A stretch of DNA of 64,000 bases from Azophilus sp965200465 (lineage in GTDB: Bacteria > Pseudomonadota > Gammaproteobacteria > Pseudomonadales > Azotimanducaceae): positions 1,302,001 to 1,366,000 of the forward strand of contig OZ241358.1 in the NCBI GenBank assembly GCA_965200465.1. Reading direction: 5' to 3'. The position numbers and the translations under genes were made by a program. Below the pieces are notes generated by a model. It did no database searches, was not told the DNA's origin, and worked only from the letters and a program-made list of their open reading frames with translations. Positions 1-8,871 of this stretch are shown in pieces (the stretch's first letter is position 1; each line of letters starts with the position of its first letter).

Positions 1-83
1 ACTGCCCGATGGCCTCTAGCCGATGCGGGCGGTTGGCCCAGCCAATGAGGGGTGCCACCTAAGGGAGCCAATGAAGCGGGAGC

Positions 84-494
84 GTGCGGAATGAAGGAGC
101 GATGAGCTACCTGAACGGGCCAATCGGCTGCGGAATGATCCTCTTGGCGCTGCTGCACCTAGGGGTGCCCGGGCGCCCCTACCTGCTCATCGCCATGTAT
201 CTGTGCGGCGCCGCCTTGGCGTTCATCACCCTAGCCCCCAACATCGGCCGATCGGCGGCCCGCTTTCTGGCCATATGCGCCACCGCTTGCATGTTCTTCT
301 TCTTCGCCGGCTTCATTCACACCGCCCCGAACTTGGGCGCGGAGTGGTATGCGGTCAATTTGCCCTCCTTGGGGCAGCTCATCAGCGCCTTCGCCATGAT
401 TCCAGTGCTGGCGGACTATAGCTGCCTGACGAAGGCGGATTGCGTTAGGGAAACCAACGGCCGCCGGGCCAGAGGGTTCTTCTCCGTCTCTTAG
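84..494 (+). CDS. Small integral membrane protein, unknown function
   Basis: I do not recognise a family. The product is about 130-136 residues with three or four hydrophobic stretches (roughly residues 10-35, 35-50, 55-85 and 95-115), so it is probably an inner-membrane protein. The C-terminal 25 residues are polar and arginine-rich. The first codon is either GTG at 84 (preceded by GGGAG) or ATG at 102 (preceded by AAGGAG, but only 2 nt away); neither spacing is ideal. It stands alone and converges on the minus-strand oxidoreductase that ends at 519. Confidence 0.55.
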   Translation: MRNEGAMSYLNGPIGCGMILLALLHLGVPGRPYLLIAMYLCGAALAFITLAPNIGRSAARFLAICATACMFFFFAGFIHTAPNLGAEWYAVNLPSLGQLISAFAMIPVLADYSCLTKADCVRETNGRRARGFFSVS

Positions 495-518
495 ACGGCG
501 TTCGCCGCTCGCGCCCCT

Positions 519-1460
519 CTAAAGCGCCCTCGCCTGGGGCATCACTTCGCTTAGGTAGGCGTCCAGAGCCTCCTCACGCCAAGGCGCGCGCAGGGCGATG
601 TTGATTTCGTCGGCGCCGGCCTGCCGGTACTTGGCCAGCTGCTCCACCGCCTGGCCGGGCGTGCAGAGCAGGGCGCCGCCGGCGGTTCGCTCCGCCAAGG
701 CGCCCCAATCAGCGGCGAACTGGCGGCGCTGCCGCTCCACGTCGGCGTCGCTCAGGCCTAGGTTGAACGTCAGGTTGACGGCTCGGCGGATGTCGGCCGG
801 GTCTCGGCCCACTGCATCGCACCATTGGTCGAGAACCCCGTTCAGCCGTTTGAACTCGTCCGGCGAAAGGTAGGCGGCGTTCCAGCCGTCCGCATGCTCG
901 GCGGCTATTTTCAACGTGCGCTTCTCGCCGACGCCGCCGACCCAGATGGGCAGGCGCGGCTGCACCGGCTGGGGCAGGCAACTGGCGTCCACGGCTTGGA
1001 AGTGCTTGCCGTTGAAGTTGGTGCGCTCCTCGGTGAGCATCCGCCGCACGATCTGCACGGCCTCTTCAAGCATGTCCAGCCTGGTGCCGATGTCCGGAAA
1101 GGCGTAGCCGTAGGCGGTGGCCTCCCAGATGTGCCAGCCGGCGCCCAGGCCTATCTCGAAGCGGCCGCCCGTGATGTGGTCCAGGGTGGCTGCGGCCTTG
1201 GCCAGCAGCGTGGGATTGCGGTAGCCGACGTAGAACACCAGGCAGCCGATGCGCGCCCGGCGGGTCTCGGCGGCCAATGCGCCGAGCGTGGCTAAGGCCT
1301 CAAAGTGCGGTTCCACGCCGTTGTTCGGCGGCGACTCGTAGAAGTGGTCCCAAGCGGAGATCCAATCCAGGCCGCCGCTGTCCAGCTTGCGCCACAGCTT
1401 GCGCAGCGCGTCCATGCTTAGGTTCTGTTGGCCGACATGGGCGCCGAGGGACAGTGACAT
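519..1460 (-). CDS. LLM-class (luciferase-like) F420/FMN-dependent oxidoreductase
   Basis: A 313-residue TIM-barrel monooxygenase of the bacterial luciferase-like family, expected to use a reduced flavin or F420 in the cytoplasm. Family signatures visible are the N-terminal WISAWDHF segment, the RIGCLVFYVGYRNP strand, the TLDHITGGRFEIGLGAGW motif and the LPIWVGGVGEKRTL motif. The start at 1460 is chosen because AGGAGG lies 7 nt upstream; the open frame continues further but without homology. It begins 17 bp after the RND pump stop codon and is probably the last gene of that operon. The substrate cannot be told from sequence. Confidence 0.85.
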   Translation of the reverse strand: MSLSLGAHVGQQNLSMDALRKLWRKLDSGGLDWISAWDHFYESPPNNGVEPHFEALATLGALAAETRRARIGCLVFYVGYRNPTLLAKAAATLDHITGGRFEIGLGAGWHIWEATAYGYAFPDIGTRLDMLEEAVQIVRRMLTEERTNFNGKHFQAVDASCLPQPVQPRLPIWVGGVGEKRTLKIAAEHADGWNAAYLSPDEFKRLNGVLDQWCDAVGRDPADIRRAVNLTFNLGLSDADVERQRRQFAADWGALAERTAGGALLCTPGQAVEQLAKYRQAGADEINIALRAPWREEALDAYLSEVMPQARAL

Positions 1461-1477
1461 GGGGTTTCCTCCTGCGC

Positions 1478-4400
1478 TCAGCGCCGCGCCGGCGCCATGC
1501 TTCCCATGCGCAGCAGCCGTGGGGCGCGTCGGCTTAATGCCTGCCTCCAACGTTCAGCCAAGCGGCCCGCCTGATGGGGCAGGGCCAACATGGCCGGGGT
1601 GGTCACCAGAGTCAGCAGGGTGGCGAAGGACAGGCCCCAGACGATGGCTTGGGACATGGGCACCCAGAACTGCGACATCATGCCGCCATAGACGATGGCT
1701 CGGTTCGGCAGGTCGATGCTCAGGTTGCAGGCCAAGGGCAGCAGGCCGAACACCGTGGTCACCGTGGTGAGCATGACCGGCCGCAGGCGCTGGGCGCCGG
1801 TGCGCACGATGACCGCCAAGGGGTCCAGGTCCGGGTGCTCGCGCCGCAGATGGTTGTAGGTGTCGATGAGCACGATGTTGTTGTTGACCACGATCCCCGC
1901 CAGGGCGACCACGCCAACGCCGGTCAGCACGGCGCTGAAGGGACTGTCCGTGATGATCAGGCCAAGCAGCACGCCGGCGGTGGACATCACCACCGAGAAC
2001 AGTATCAGTAAGGACTGGTAGAAGCTGTTGAACTGCGTCACCAGCAAAACGAACATCAGCAGCAGGGACAGGATGAAGGCCACCGAGACGAAGGCGATGG
2101 ACTCCTGCTGCTCCTCGTTGGTGCCGCGAAACTTGACGGTCAGGTTGGGGTCGAAAGTTTGGGTGGCCAGCCAACTGCGCATGGCGCGCACCTTGTCGTC
2201 CGCCAGCACGCCCGGCGCCACGTCGGCGCGAATGTGCTTCACCGGAATGCCGTTGACCCGCTGAATGGTATCGACGTTGGGGGCCGCCTCCCGGCGCACG
2301 AAATTGGAGATGGGCACCAGGCCGTTGTTGGTGTTGACCTTCAGTTCGTCCAGCATGCTGATGCGGCGAAACTCCTCCGGGTAGCGCACCCGGATGTCCA
2401 CCGCGTCATCGGACTTGTTGGGGCGGTATTCGCCCACCTTGAGGCCGTTGGTCACCAGCTGCACGGCCACGCCCACTTGAAACACGTCGGCCCCGTAGAG
2501 GGCCGCCTGCGCCCGGTCCACGCTCAGGCTCCATTCCACGCCGGGCAGGGAGCGGTTGTCCTCGATGTCGCGCAGGCCGGTCACCTCGGTTTCCATGTGG
2601 CGGCGCACCCGCTCCACGGCCGGCTCCAGCAGGGCCTTGTCGTAGGAGGAGAATTCGATTTCGATGGGCTTGCCGGTGGGCGGCCCCGGCTCCATGGCGC
2701 GAATGTCCACGGCCACGCCGACAAGGCCGGCCGTGCGGCGCCTGATTTCCTCCATGATGGCGGCGACCGAGCGGTCACGTTCGTTTTCGTCGAACGTCTC
2801 CAGAAAAATCCGGCCTATGACGTCCCGGCTGTCGCGCAGGGAAGGGCGCCCCGGCAGGGAGGTGAAGGTGTTGATTTCCTTGATGTCCGCCACGTTGAGC
2901 ACTTCGGTCTCCACCTCCCCGACCAAGGCGTTGATCTCCTCGGCGGATAGATTGCCGCGGGCGCGAACGGTGGCCAGCGCCCACTTGTTCTCCGCAGCGG
3001 AAAAGAAGGTGAAGCCCTTGCCCAACAGCCCGTAGGCGGTTGCGGTGCCGGCCAATGCGGCGACCGTGACCAGCAGGGTCGCCGCACAGTGGCGCGTGGC
3101 CGCCGTAAGCAGGCGCGCATACCAGCCGGTGATCGAGCTCAGCAGGGTGGGGTCGCCGTCCTCCAGTTGCTTCAACGTGTTTACGGCGTCGGCGTCGCGG
3201 CTGCCGGGTCGCCCGATCAGGCTGCCGAGCACCGGGCCGAACACCAGTGCGTAGAGCAGGGAGCCGCTCAGAACCGTGAACACCGTCACCGGCAGGTAGC
3301 GCATGAACTTGCCGGGCACTCCCGGCCAGAAGATCAGGGGCAGGAAGGCCGCCAGCGTGGTGGCGACGGACGCGGCCACTGGCCAAAGCATGCGCTTGGC
3401 GGCCAAGGCGTAGGCGCTGCGCCGGTCAAACCCCTCGGTCATCTTGCGGTCGGCGTATTCGGTCACCACGATGGCGCCGTCGATCAGCATGCCCAAGCCG
3501 AGCAACATGCCGAACATCACCATGAAGTTGAAGGTGTAGCCCAGCAGGTAAATGAAGATCAGGGAGAACAGCAGGGACGCCGGAATGCCCATGCCGACGA
3601 TCAGGCCGCTGCGAATGCCCATGGCGGCCACCACCAGGATCATCACCAAGGCCAAGGCGGTGAAGATGTTGCCCTGCAGCTCGGTGACCTGCTGCTGCAC
3701 CCAGGGGCCTTGGTCTTGGGTGTAGAAGACGTCGATGCGCTTCGGCAGGCGCGGCCGGAACTCATTCACTATGGCCTTTGCGGACTTGATGGTCTCCACC
3801 ACGTTGGCGTCGGCCCTTTTGACCACGTTCAGGGAGATGGCCTCGGCGCCGTTCACCCGGGCGTACAGGGAGCGGTCCTTGAAGGTGCGGCGCACCTTGG
3901 CCACGTCCGCAAGGGTCACCACGGCGTCTCCATGCGCCCTGATGGGCAGGTCGAAGAGGTCCTTGGCCTCCTCGATCAGGCTCGGCACCTTGACCGAGAA
4001 GCGGCCTTCCCCGGTGTCCAGGCTGCCGGCGGCGATCAAGCGGTTGTTGCGCAGCAGGGTGGCGATCAGCTCATCGTGGGAGATTTGGTAGGCTTCCAGT
4101 TCCCGGGGCTCGATCACCGCCTCCAGCACTTCCTCCCGATGGCCCTGCAGCTCCGCGTCCAGGACGTCGGGAATGGCTTCTATGCGGTCACGCAGGTCCA
4201 GGGCCAGGTTGTAAACCACCCGCTCCGGGGCGCCGTTGCCGACCAGGTTGATTTGCAGGATGGGGAAGTCATCGACGGATGCCTCCTGAATGATGGGCTC
4301 CTCAATGCCGTCCGGCATTTCCGGGCGGGCCTTGTCCACCGCCTCGCGGACGTCCAGCAGCGCTTGGTCCAGGTCGTAGTCCGCGTCGAACTCCACCATC

Positions 4401-4675
4401 AGGGTGGCGGCGCCCTCGGAGGCGAAGCTGGTGAGCTCCTCCACGCCCTCAATGGAGCGCAGTTCGATCTCCATCGGCATCACCAGCAGGCGTTCGGCGT
4501 CTTCGGGGGAGATGCCCTCATGGACGATGGTCACGACGAAGAAGGGCACTTGAATGCTGGGGTCGTTGGCGATGGGAATGGCGAAGCGCGCCGCCAAGCC
4601 GGCCAGGATCACCATGAACAGGACCAGCAGGGTGGTCTTGGCCCGGTTGATCGCCGCGTCGATGACGGCGTTCAT
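1478..4675 (-). CDS. RND-family efflux transporter, inner-membrane pump subunit
   Basis: A 1,065-residue AcrB/HAE-type proton-driven pump, the usual length for the family. An N-terminal membrane segment (about residues 10-30) is followed by a large periplasmic porter domain, then the central membrane block, a second porter domain and a C-terminal membrane block containing GIVVNNNIVLIDT. In the fourth membrane helix, where classic pumps have two adjacent proton-relay aspartates or Asp-Asn, this protein reads GMLIDGAIVV, i.e. Asp-Gly. The ATG overlaps the stop of the adaptor gene by 4 bp (ATGA), so the two are translationally coupled. No outer-membrane channel gene is in the window. Confidence 0.93.
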   Translation of the reverse strand: MNAVIDAAINRAKTTLLVLFMVILAGLAARFAIPIANDPSIQVPFFVVTIVHEGISPEDAERLLVMPMEIELRSIEGVEELTSFASEGAATLMVEFDADYDLDQALLDVREAVDKARPEMPDGIEEPIIQEASVDDFPILQINLVGNGAPERVVYNLALDLRDRIEAIPDVLDAELQGHREEVLEAVIEPRELEAYQISHDELIATLLRNNRLIAAGSLDTGEGRFSVKVPSLIEEAKDLFDLPIRAHGDAVVTLADVAKVRRTFKDRSLYARVNGAEAISLNVVKRADANVVETIKSAKAIVNEFRPRLPKRIDVFYTQDQGPWVQQQVTELQGNIFTALALVMILVVAAMGIRSGLIVGMGIPASLLFSLIFIYLLGYTFNFMVMFGMLLGLGMLIDGAIVVTEYADRKMTEGFDRRSAYALAAKRMLWPVAASVATTLAAFLPLIFWPGVPGKFMRYLPVTVFTVLSGSLLYALVFGPVLGSLIGRPGSRDADAVNTLKQLEDGDPTLLSSITGWYARLLTAATRHCAATLLVTVAALAGTATAYGLLGKGFTFFSAAENKWALATVRARGNLSAEEINALVGEVETEVLNVADIKEINTFTSLPGRPSLRDSRDVIGRIFLETFDENERDRSVAAIMEEIRRRTAGLVGVAVDIRAMEPGPPTGKPIEIEFSSYDKALLEPAVERVRRHMETEVTGLRDIEDNRSLPGVEWSLSVDRAQAALYGADVFQVGVAVQLVTNGLKVGEYRPNKSDDAVDIRVRYPEEFRRISMLDELKVNTNNGLVPISNFVRREAAPNVDTIQRVNGIPVKHIRADVAPGVLADDKVRAMRSWLATQTFDPNLTVKFRGTNEEQQESIAFVSVAFILSLLLMFVLLVTQFNSFYQSLLILFSVVMSTAGVLLGLIITDSPFSAVLTGVGVVALAGIVVNNNIVLIDTYNHLRREHPDLDPLAVIVRTGAQRLRPVMLTTVTTVFGLLPLACNLSIDLPNRAIVYGGMMSQFWVPMSQAIVWGLSFATLLTLVTTPAMLALPHQAGRLAERWRQALSRRAPRLLRMGSMAPARR

Positions 4676-5823
4676 GCGTTGGCGGCCAGGTCCGCAGCCG
4701 AGGCCGACGCGCCCTGCGCCGAGGCCGGCATTTCCTCCGCCGCTTGGTAGTCCACCTTGACCAGTTCGCCGGGCACCACCAACTCCTGGCCGACGGTGAT
4801 CAACGTGGTCATTTCCGGCAGGCCGGCCACCCAAACGCCGTCTTCCTCCTCGCGGATGATCCGCACGGGGTTGAACTCCACCCGCCCGACGGCGTTCACG
4901 GTGCGCACGCCAATGACGCCGGCGTCGTCAAGGGCGAACAGGGCAGGGCTGATCTTTTGCGCCATGACCTCCGAGACGGGGAGCAGAATCTCCGTGGTGA
5001 CCCCGCTGCGCAGGCGGTAGTCAGCATTGGGAATCTGGATTTCCAATGGATAGGAGCGCGTTTGCGGGTCGTTTTGCCGCCCCACGAAGCTGACCAGCCC
5101 AAACACCCGCTCGCCGTTGCTGAGCACGCCAACGGCCTCGCCGCCGACCGCCACTTGCAGCACGTCCTTTTCGGGAACCCGGCCCACCAGCAGCATGGGG
5201 TCCAGATCGACGATGGTGGCGCACTGCGCGCCGCGCGTCACATAGTCGCCGACTTCCTGATGCACGTCCTCGACGATGCCGGCGAACGGCGCGCTGACCC
5301 GCAGCCGGGCCAAGTCCAGTTCGCTGCGCTTAAGCTCCGCCTTGGCCTGGGCGAGCCGCGCCTCGGCTTGGGCGACCAAGGTTGCCGACTGCAGCCCGCG
5401 GGCCTGCAGCTCGACTCTCCCCTGGTGTTCGATGCGCGCCTGGTTGAGCGCCGCTTGGGATTCAGCAAGGCTGGCTTGGCGGTCCTCCAAGGAGATGCGG
5501 CAGAGCAGCTCCCCGGCGCTGACGCGGCTGCCTCGCTCCACCGGGCGTTCGACGATGCGCCCGGCGATTTCTGCCCGCACCTTGACCGTGCGCTTGTTTT
5601 GGGTTTTGCCGCGGATGCGCAGGTGGCGAACTTGGGGGGAGGCCCTAAGGATGCGCCCGCGCACCCGGGTCGGCGCTTCGTCCGCCTTCCTGGCTTGCTG
5701 CTGATGGGTGCGCTCGGCAATGGTCAAATTCGGCGCCGGCGGGTCGGAGTTGAGTTGCCCGCTGAGCAACCAGAAAGAAATGAGCACGGCGATGACAATC
5801 GCCGTTAAATAAGTTGATCGCAT
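4672..5823 (-). CDS. RND efflux periplasmic adaptor (membrane fusion protein)
   Basis: A 383-residue HlyD/AcrA-type adaptor that should bridge the RND pump to an outer-membrane channel. It has an uncleaved-anchor-like hydrophobic segment at residues 5-23, a lipoyl/barrel-sandwich half at about 75-110, an alpha-hairpin rich in Ala, Gln and Glu at about 110-165, then the second lipoyl half (APFAGIVEDV) and beta-barrel region. The ATG at 5823 is preceded by AAAGGGA and is preferred over an upstream ATG because the membrane anchor starts there. It is the first gene of an adaptor-pump-oxidoreductase operon. Confidence 0.92.
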   Translation of the reverse strand: MRSTYLTAIVIAVLISFWLLSGQLNSDPPAPNLTIAERTHQQQARKADEAPTRVRGRILRASPQVRHLRIRGKTQNKRTVKVRAEIAGRIVERPVERGSRVSAGELLCRISLEDRQASLAESQAALNQARIEHQGRVELQARGLQSATLVAQAEARLAQAKAELKRSELDLARLRVSAPFAGIVEDVHQEVGDYVTRGAQCATIVDLDPMLLVGRVPEKDVLQVAVGGEAVGVLSNGERVFGLVSFVGRQNDPQTRSYPLEIQIPNADYRLRSGVTTEILLPVSEVMAQKISPALFALDDAGVIGVRTVNAVGRVEFNPVRIIREEEDGVWVAGLPEMTTLITVGQELVVPGELVKVDYQAAEEMPASAQGASASAADLAANA

Positions 5824-5898
5824 GCAAATTCCCTTTGGCTTGGCGCCAAATCCTTGGATTGGCAGCCGCGTTCCTTCGGCGGCAAAACAGCTCATCAA

Positions 5899-5929
5899 CG
5901 CAAAGTGCTACTAAAAGTAACACATTGCG
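5899..5929. promoter_or_regulatory. 31-bp imperfect palindrome, probable repressor operator
   Basis: Left arm CGCAAAGTGCTACT, centre AAA, right arm AGTAACACATTGCG; 12 of 14 positions are complementary. It lies 76 bp upstream of the adaptor start and between that operon and the divergent dioxygenase gene. The size and symmetry fit a TetR-family operator of the kind that controls RND pumps. No regulator gene is adjacent, so the controlling protein is unknown. Confidence 0.55.
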
Positions 5930-6060
5930 TCTGCCTAAACCAGCCCCGCGCCCAGGCAAATGCTGGCCGCAGGTCCGCAGGAGGGCGATTCGGTGTGGCT
6001 ATTTCGCCGAGGCTGCACTACAGTGTCGGCCAAACCCTTGGCGTCATGGAGGATCCCATT

Positions 6061-7467
6061 ATGACCACGCCCTATCCGGACCATCCGCAATTGACCGGCA
6101 ACTTCGCGCCCATCCGCATGGAGTGCGACTTGGATGACGTCATCATCCGCGGCGAGATCCCGCGGGACCTGAGCATCACCTACTACCGCAACGGCCCGGA
6201 TCCGCAGTTCCCGCCCAAGGCGGACCACCACTGGTTCGCCGGGGACGGCATGCTGCACATGTTCGTCATCGAGGACGGGCGGGTGCGCTACCGCAACCGC
6301 TGGGTGCGCACGGTGAAGTGGCAGTTGGAGCGCCGGGAGCGGCGCAGCCTCTACAACCCCTTCAACCCCATGGACAACGACCCCATCACCCAAGGGGTGG
6401 AGGAGGACGGGCTGGCCAACACCAACGTGGTTTGGCACGGCGGCAAGCTGCTGGCCTTGGAGGAGGGGCACCCGCCCTTCGAGCTGGACCCGCAAACGCT
6501 GGCCTCCAAGGGCGCTTGGCGCTTCGGCGGCAAGTTTGCAGGCCCCATGACCGCCCATCCCAAGATGGACCCCAAAACCGGGGAGATGCTCTTCTTCGGC
6601 TACATGGTGGGCGGCATGTTCAGCCCCGGCATGAGCTACCAGACTGTCGATGCCGACGGCGCCCTGACCCGCTCCGAGCGCTTTGACGCCCCCTTCGCCA
6701 GCATGGTGCATGACTTCATCACCACGGACGAGCATGTGGTGTTTCCCATCTTTCCGGCCACCGGCAGCATGGAGCGGGCCATGGCCGGCCAGCCGCCGTT
6801 GGCTTGGGAGCCGGACAAGGGCACTCATGTTGGGGTGATGCGACGGGACGGTTCGGTGGCGGAGATGCGCTGGTTCGAGACGGACCCCTGCTACGTCTTC
6901 CATCCCATGAACGCCTACACGGAGGGCAACCGCATCGTCGCCCATGTGATGCAGTTCGAGGAGGTGCCGTTGTTCCCCCATGCGGACGGCAGCCCGCCGG
7001 ACCCGAAGAAAGCCAGCGCCCGCCTCTGCGAATGGACCATCGACCTAGCCGACAACTCCAACGGTGTGCAGCGCCGCTATCTGGACGACATCACCGGCGA
7101 ATTCCCGCGCTTGGACGAACGCTTCACCGGCGGCCGCTACCGCCACGGCTACTACGGCGCCTCGATCGGCGGCGCTGACGGCTTGGGCTTCAACGCCCTG
7201 GCGCATCAGGACTTCGCCGCCGGCCAGCGCAACGACTATGTGCTGCCGGAAGGGGACATCACTGGCGAGCCGGTGTTCGTGCCAAGGTCCGAGGACGCGG
7301 AGGAAGGGGACGGCTACCTGATCAGCGTGGTCTATCGCGGCAGGGAGAACCGCAGCGACCTGATCTTCCTGGATGCGCAGAACTTGGCGGACGGCCCCAT
7401 CGCCTGCGCCGAACTGCCGCATCGAGTGCCGTTCGGCTTCCACGGCAACTGGAAGCGCAACGGCTGA
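6061..7467 (+). CDS. Carotenoid oxygenase / lignostilbene dioxygenase family protein
   Basis: A 468-residue seven-bladed-propeller dioxygenase of the retinal pigment epithelial membrane protein family, which cleaves a double bond in carotenoids, apocarotenoids or stilbenes using non-haem iron. The four iron-ligand histidines are visible: His166 (TAHPKMDP), His217 (SMVHDF), His281 (YVFHPMN) and His461 (FHGNW close to the C-terminus). The N-terminal GNFAP and YRNGPDPQF motifs also match. ATG at 6061 has GGAGG 8 nt upstream; an in-frame ATG at 6046 would place that motif inside the coding region, so it is rejected. The gene stands alone and diverges from the pump operon. Confidence 0.9.
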   Translation: MTTPYPDHPQLTGNFAPIRMECDLDDVIIRGEIPRDLSITYYRNGPDPQFPPKADHHWFAGDGMLHMFVIEDGRVRYRNRWVRTVKWQLERRERRSLYNPFNPMDNDPITQGVEEDGLANTNVVWHGGKLLALEEGHPPFELDPQTLASKGAWRFGGKFAGPMTAHPKMDPKTGEMLFFGYMVGGMFSPGMSYQTVDADGALTRSERFDAPFASMVHDFITTDEHVVFPIFPATGSMERAMAGQPPLAWEPDKGTHVGVMRRDGSVAEMRWFETDPCYVFHPMNAYTEGNRIVAHVMQFEEVPLFPHADGSPPDPKKASARLCEWTIDLADNSNGVQRRYLDDITGEFPRLDERFTGGRYRHGYYGASIGGADGLGFNALAHQDFAAGQRNDYVLPEGDITGEPVFVPRSEDAEEGDGYLISVVYRGRENRSDLIFLDAQNLADGPIACAELPHRVPFGFHGNWKRNG

Positions 7468-7502
7468 TTGCGCAAAGGGCGCAGCTTGGCCCGCCTAGGG
7501 GC

Positions 7503-8102
7503 TTAGTTGCGCCTTAGCACGCCGACGCTTAAGCCCTCGATGGCGAAGTCGTCCCGGCGCGGGTCTATTTCAATGGCGGCGTAGGCGTCGTTTTCCGGCA
7601 GCAGGGAAACGCGCCGCCCGGCCGGGCTGCGGCGCAGGCGTTTGACCGTCACCTCGTCATTGATGCGGGCGACGACGATTTGGCCGCTGCGCGCTTGCGG
7701 GGTTTTATGCACGGCCAGCAGGTCGCCGTGCAGGATGCCGGCGTTGACCATGCTGTCCCCCACCACCCGCAGCAAAAAGTTCGCCTCTGGGTGGAAGAAG
7801 CGCCCGTCGACGTCTATGTGGTCCTCAACATGCTCCGCCGCCAGCACGGGTTCCCCGGCGCGCACCCGGCCCACCAAGGGCAACCCCCCCGGAAGCAGCA
7901 GGCGAATGCCCCTGGACACGCCGGACATGATCTCTATGACGCCCTTGCGGGCCAGCGCCCGCAGGTGCTCCTCCGCAGCGTTGGCGGACTTGAACCCCAA
8001 CGTCTTGGCGATTTCCGCCCGCGTGGGCGGATAGCCGGTCTCCCGCATGTGCTCCCGCACCAAGTCCAAAACCTGGGATTGCCTTTTCGTAAGCCCTTGC
8101 AT
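7503..8102 (-). CDS. lexA: LexA SOS-response repressor
   Basis: A 199-residue repressor-protease. Residues 1-70 form the winged helix (LTKRQSQVLDLVREHM and the recognition helix near SANAAEEHL). The self-cleavage site is Ala82-Gly83 (RVRAGEP); the catalytic pair is Ser117 (VGDSMV) and Lys154 (VTVKRL). AGGAGG lies 10 nt ahead of the ATG. A CTGT-N8-ACAG box sits 34 bp upstream of the start, pointing to autoregulation. It is monocistronic and converges on the dioxygenase gene. Confidence 0.96.
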   Translation of the reverse strand: MQGLTKRQSQVLDLVREHMRETGYPPTRAEIAKTLGFKSANAAEEHLRALARKGVIEIMSGVSRGIRLLLPGGLPLVGRVRAGEPVLAAEHVEDHIDVDGRFFHPEANFLLRVVGDSMVNAGILHGDLLAVHKTPQARSGQIVVARINDEVTVKRLRRSPAGRRVSLLPENDAYAAIEIDPRRDDFAIEGLSVGVLRRN

Positions 8103-8136
8103 GGATGCGCCGCCTCCTGTCGTGGTTGCCGTTTGC

Positions 8137-8152
8137 CTGTCCAGCCGGACAG
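8137..8152. promoter_or_regulatory. LexA (SOS) box upstream of lexA
   Basis: CTGTCCAGCCGGACAG matches the gammaproteobacterial CTGT-N8-ACAG consensus, with six-base arms CTGTCC/GGACAG. The inner eight bases are GC-rich rather than alternating AT. A possible minus-strand promoter (TTGCGC, 18 bp, TATAAA) lies just upstream, so LexA bound here would block early elongation or promoter escape. Confidence 0.7.
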
Positions 8153-8204
8153 ATGTTTGAGGCTTTATACAGTATGCGGAAGGCGGTGCGCAACCAGGAT
8201 GGGA

Positions 8205-8266
8205 TATTTGTCCCTATCCTCGGATAAGGATCGCCCAGCCCGCTGCCGGAGACCCGCGTTCCCAAG
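8205..8266. repeat. Dispersed repeat R1, copy 1
   Basis: Contains the core GGATAAGGATCGCCC followed by an A/G, GCCCGCTGC and a GGAGAC-like tail. The same core occurs at about 20721-20791 and, inverted, at about 48470-48518. This copy lies in the 353-bp gap between lexA and the broken secreted-protein gene. The rest of that gap (8267-8455) shows no gene. Confidence 0.7.
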
Positions 8267-8455
8267 CATCAGTCTTTCGCAAGTCCCGCAACCATGCAAT
8301 TGCCGGAAAAACCCCTTGCACGGTGGGTGGCCGGGCTTGGCTCTTTGTGTTTTTAAGGCGTTGCATGGCTTGATGCGATAGGGAACCGAGTTTGCAAGAT
8401 ACTCCGCATGATAGTAGCGTTTGGTGCATTGGGCGCGTTGGGGGAGAGCAACAGC

Positions 8456-8744
8456 ATGAAGCGCATTTGCCTTGCCGCGGGCGTCTGCGCAGCCGGCTTG
8501 GGGTTGGCTGCGAGCCTGTCAGCGGTTGCCGCGCAAGGCGCTGCCCTTGGGCGGGGAGCTGCTTTTGGTGTGGGGCGGCGAGGGATCGGTCGCGGCGTCT
8601 TCGGAGGACGCGGGCGTTGCCGCCGTCAGGGTGGACGGAGGCGAGATCGGCGTTTCCGGGGTTTCGGCGGGCAACACGGAGATCGCCATCCAAACCGCCT
8701 CCGGCGAATTGCAGGTGCCGGTGCAGGTTGGGAAGGGCGGCTGA
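8456..8744 (+). pseudogene. Frameshifted small secreted protein
   Basis: ATG at 8456, preceded by GGGGGAG, opens a clear signal peptide (MKRICLAAGVCAAG through SAVA-AQ). The matching mature part is in the next reading frame: a run of about 65 residues ending GELQVPVQVGKGG at the TGA of 8742-8744, with a bacterial Ig-like flavour (SVSA-type turns and alternating hydrophobics). A one-base indel near 8535-8560 would join them into a secreted protein of about 95 residues. Either the gene is broken or the base call is wrong. A further signal-peptide-like stub (ATG at 8744, ending 8836) overlaps its stop. Confidence 0.45.
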
Positions 8745-8871
8745 TGCGCCGCTTGGGGTTGGCGCTTCAGGGGGCGCTGCTGCTGTCCGCCGTGGGACGG
8801 GACTGGCAATTCCTGTTCTCTGCCTGTAAATTTTAACCATCACTTAAAATTATCATGATGATTTGAACCAG

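Noticed and set aside
3089..4750. 553-residue open frame antisense to the RND pump
   Set aside because: It is the complement of a clearly coding, high-GC gene; composition is dominated by Gly, His, Gln and Ala with no family motif and no ribosome site.
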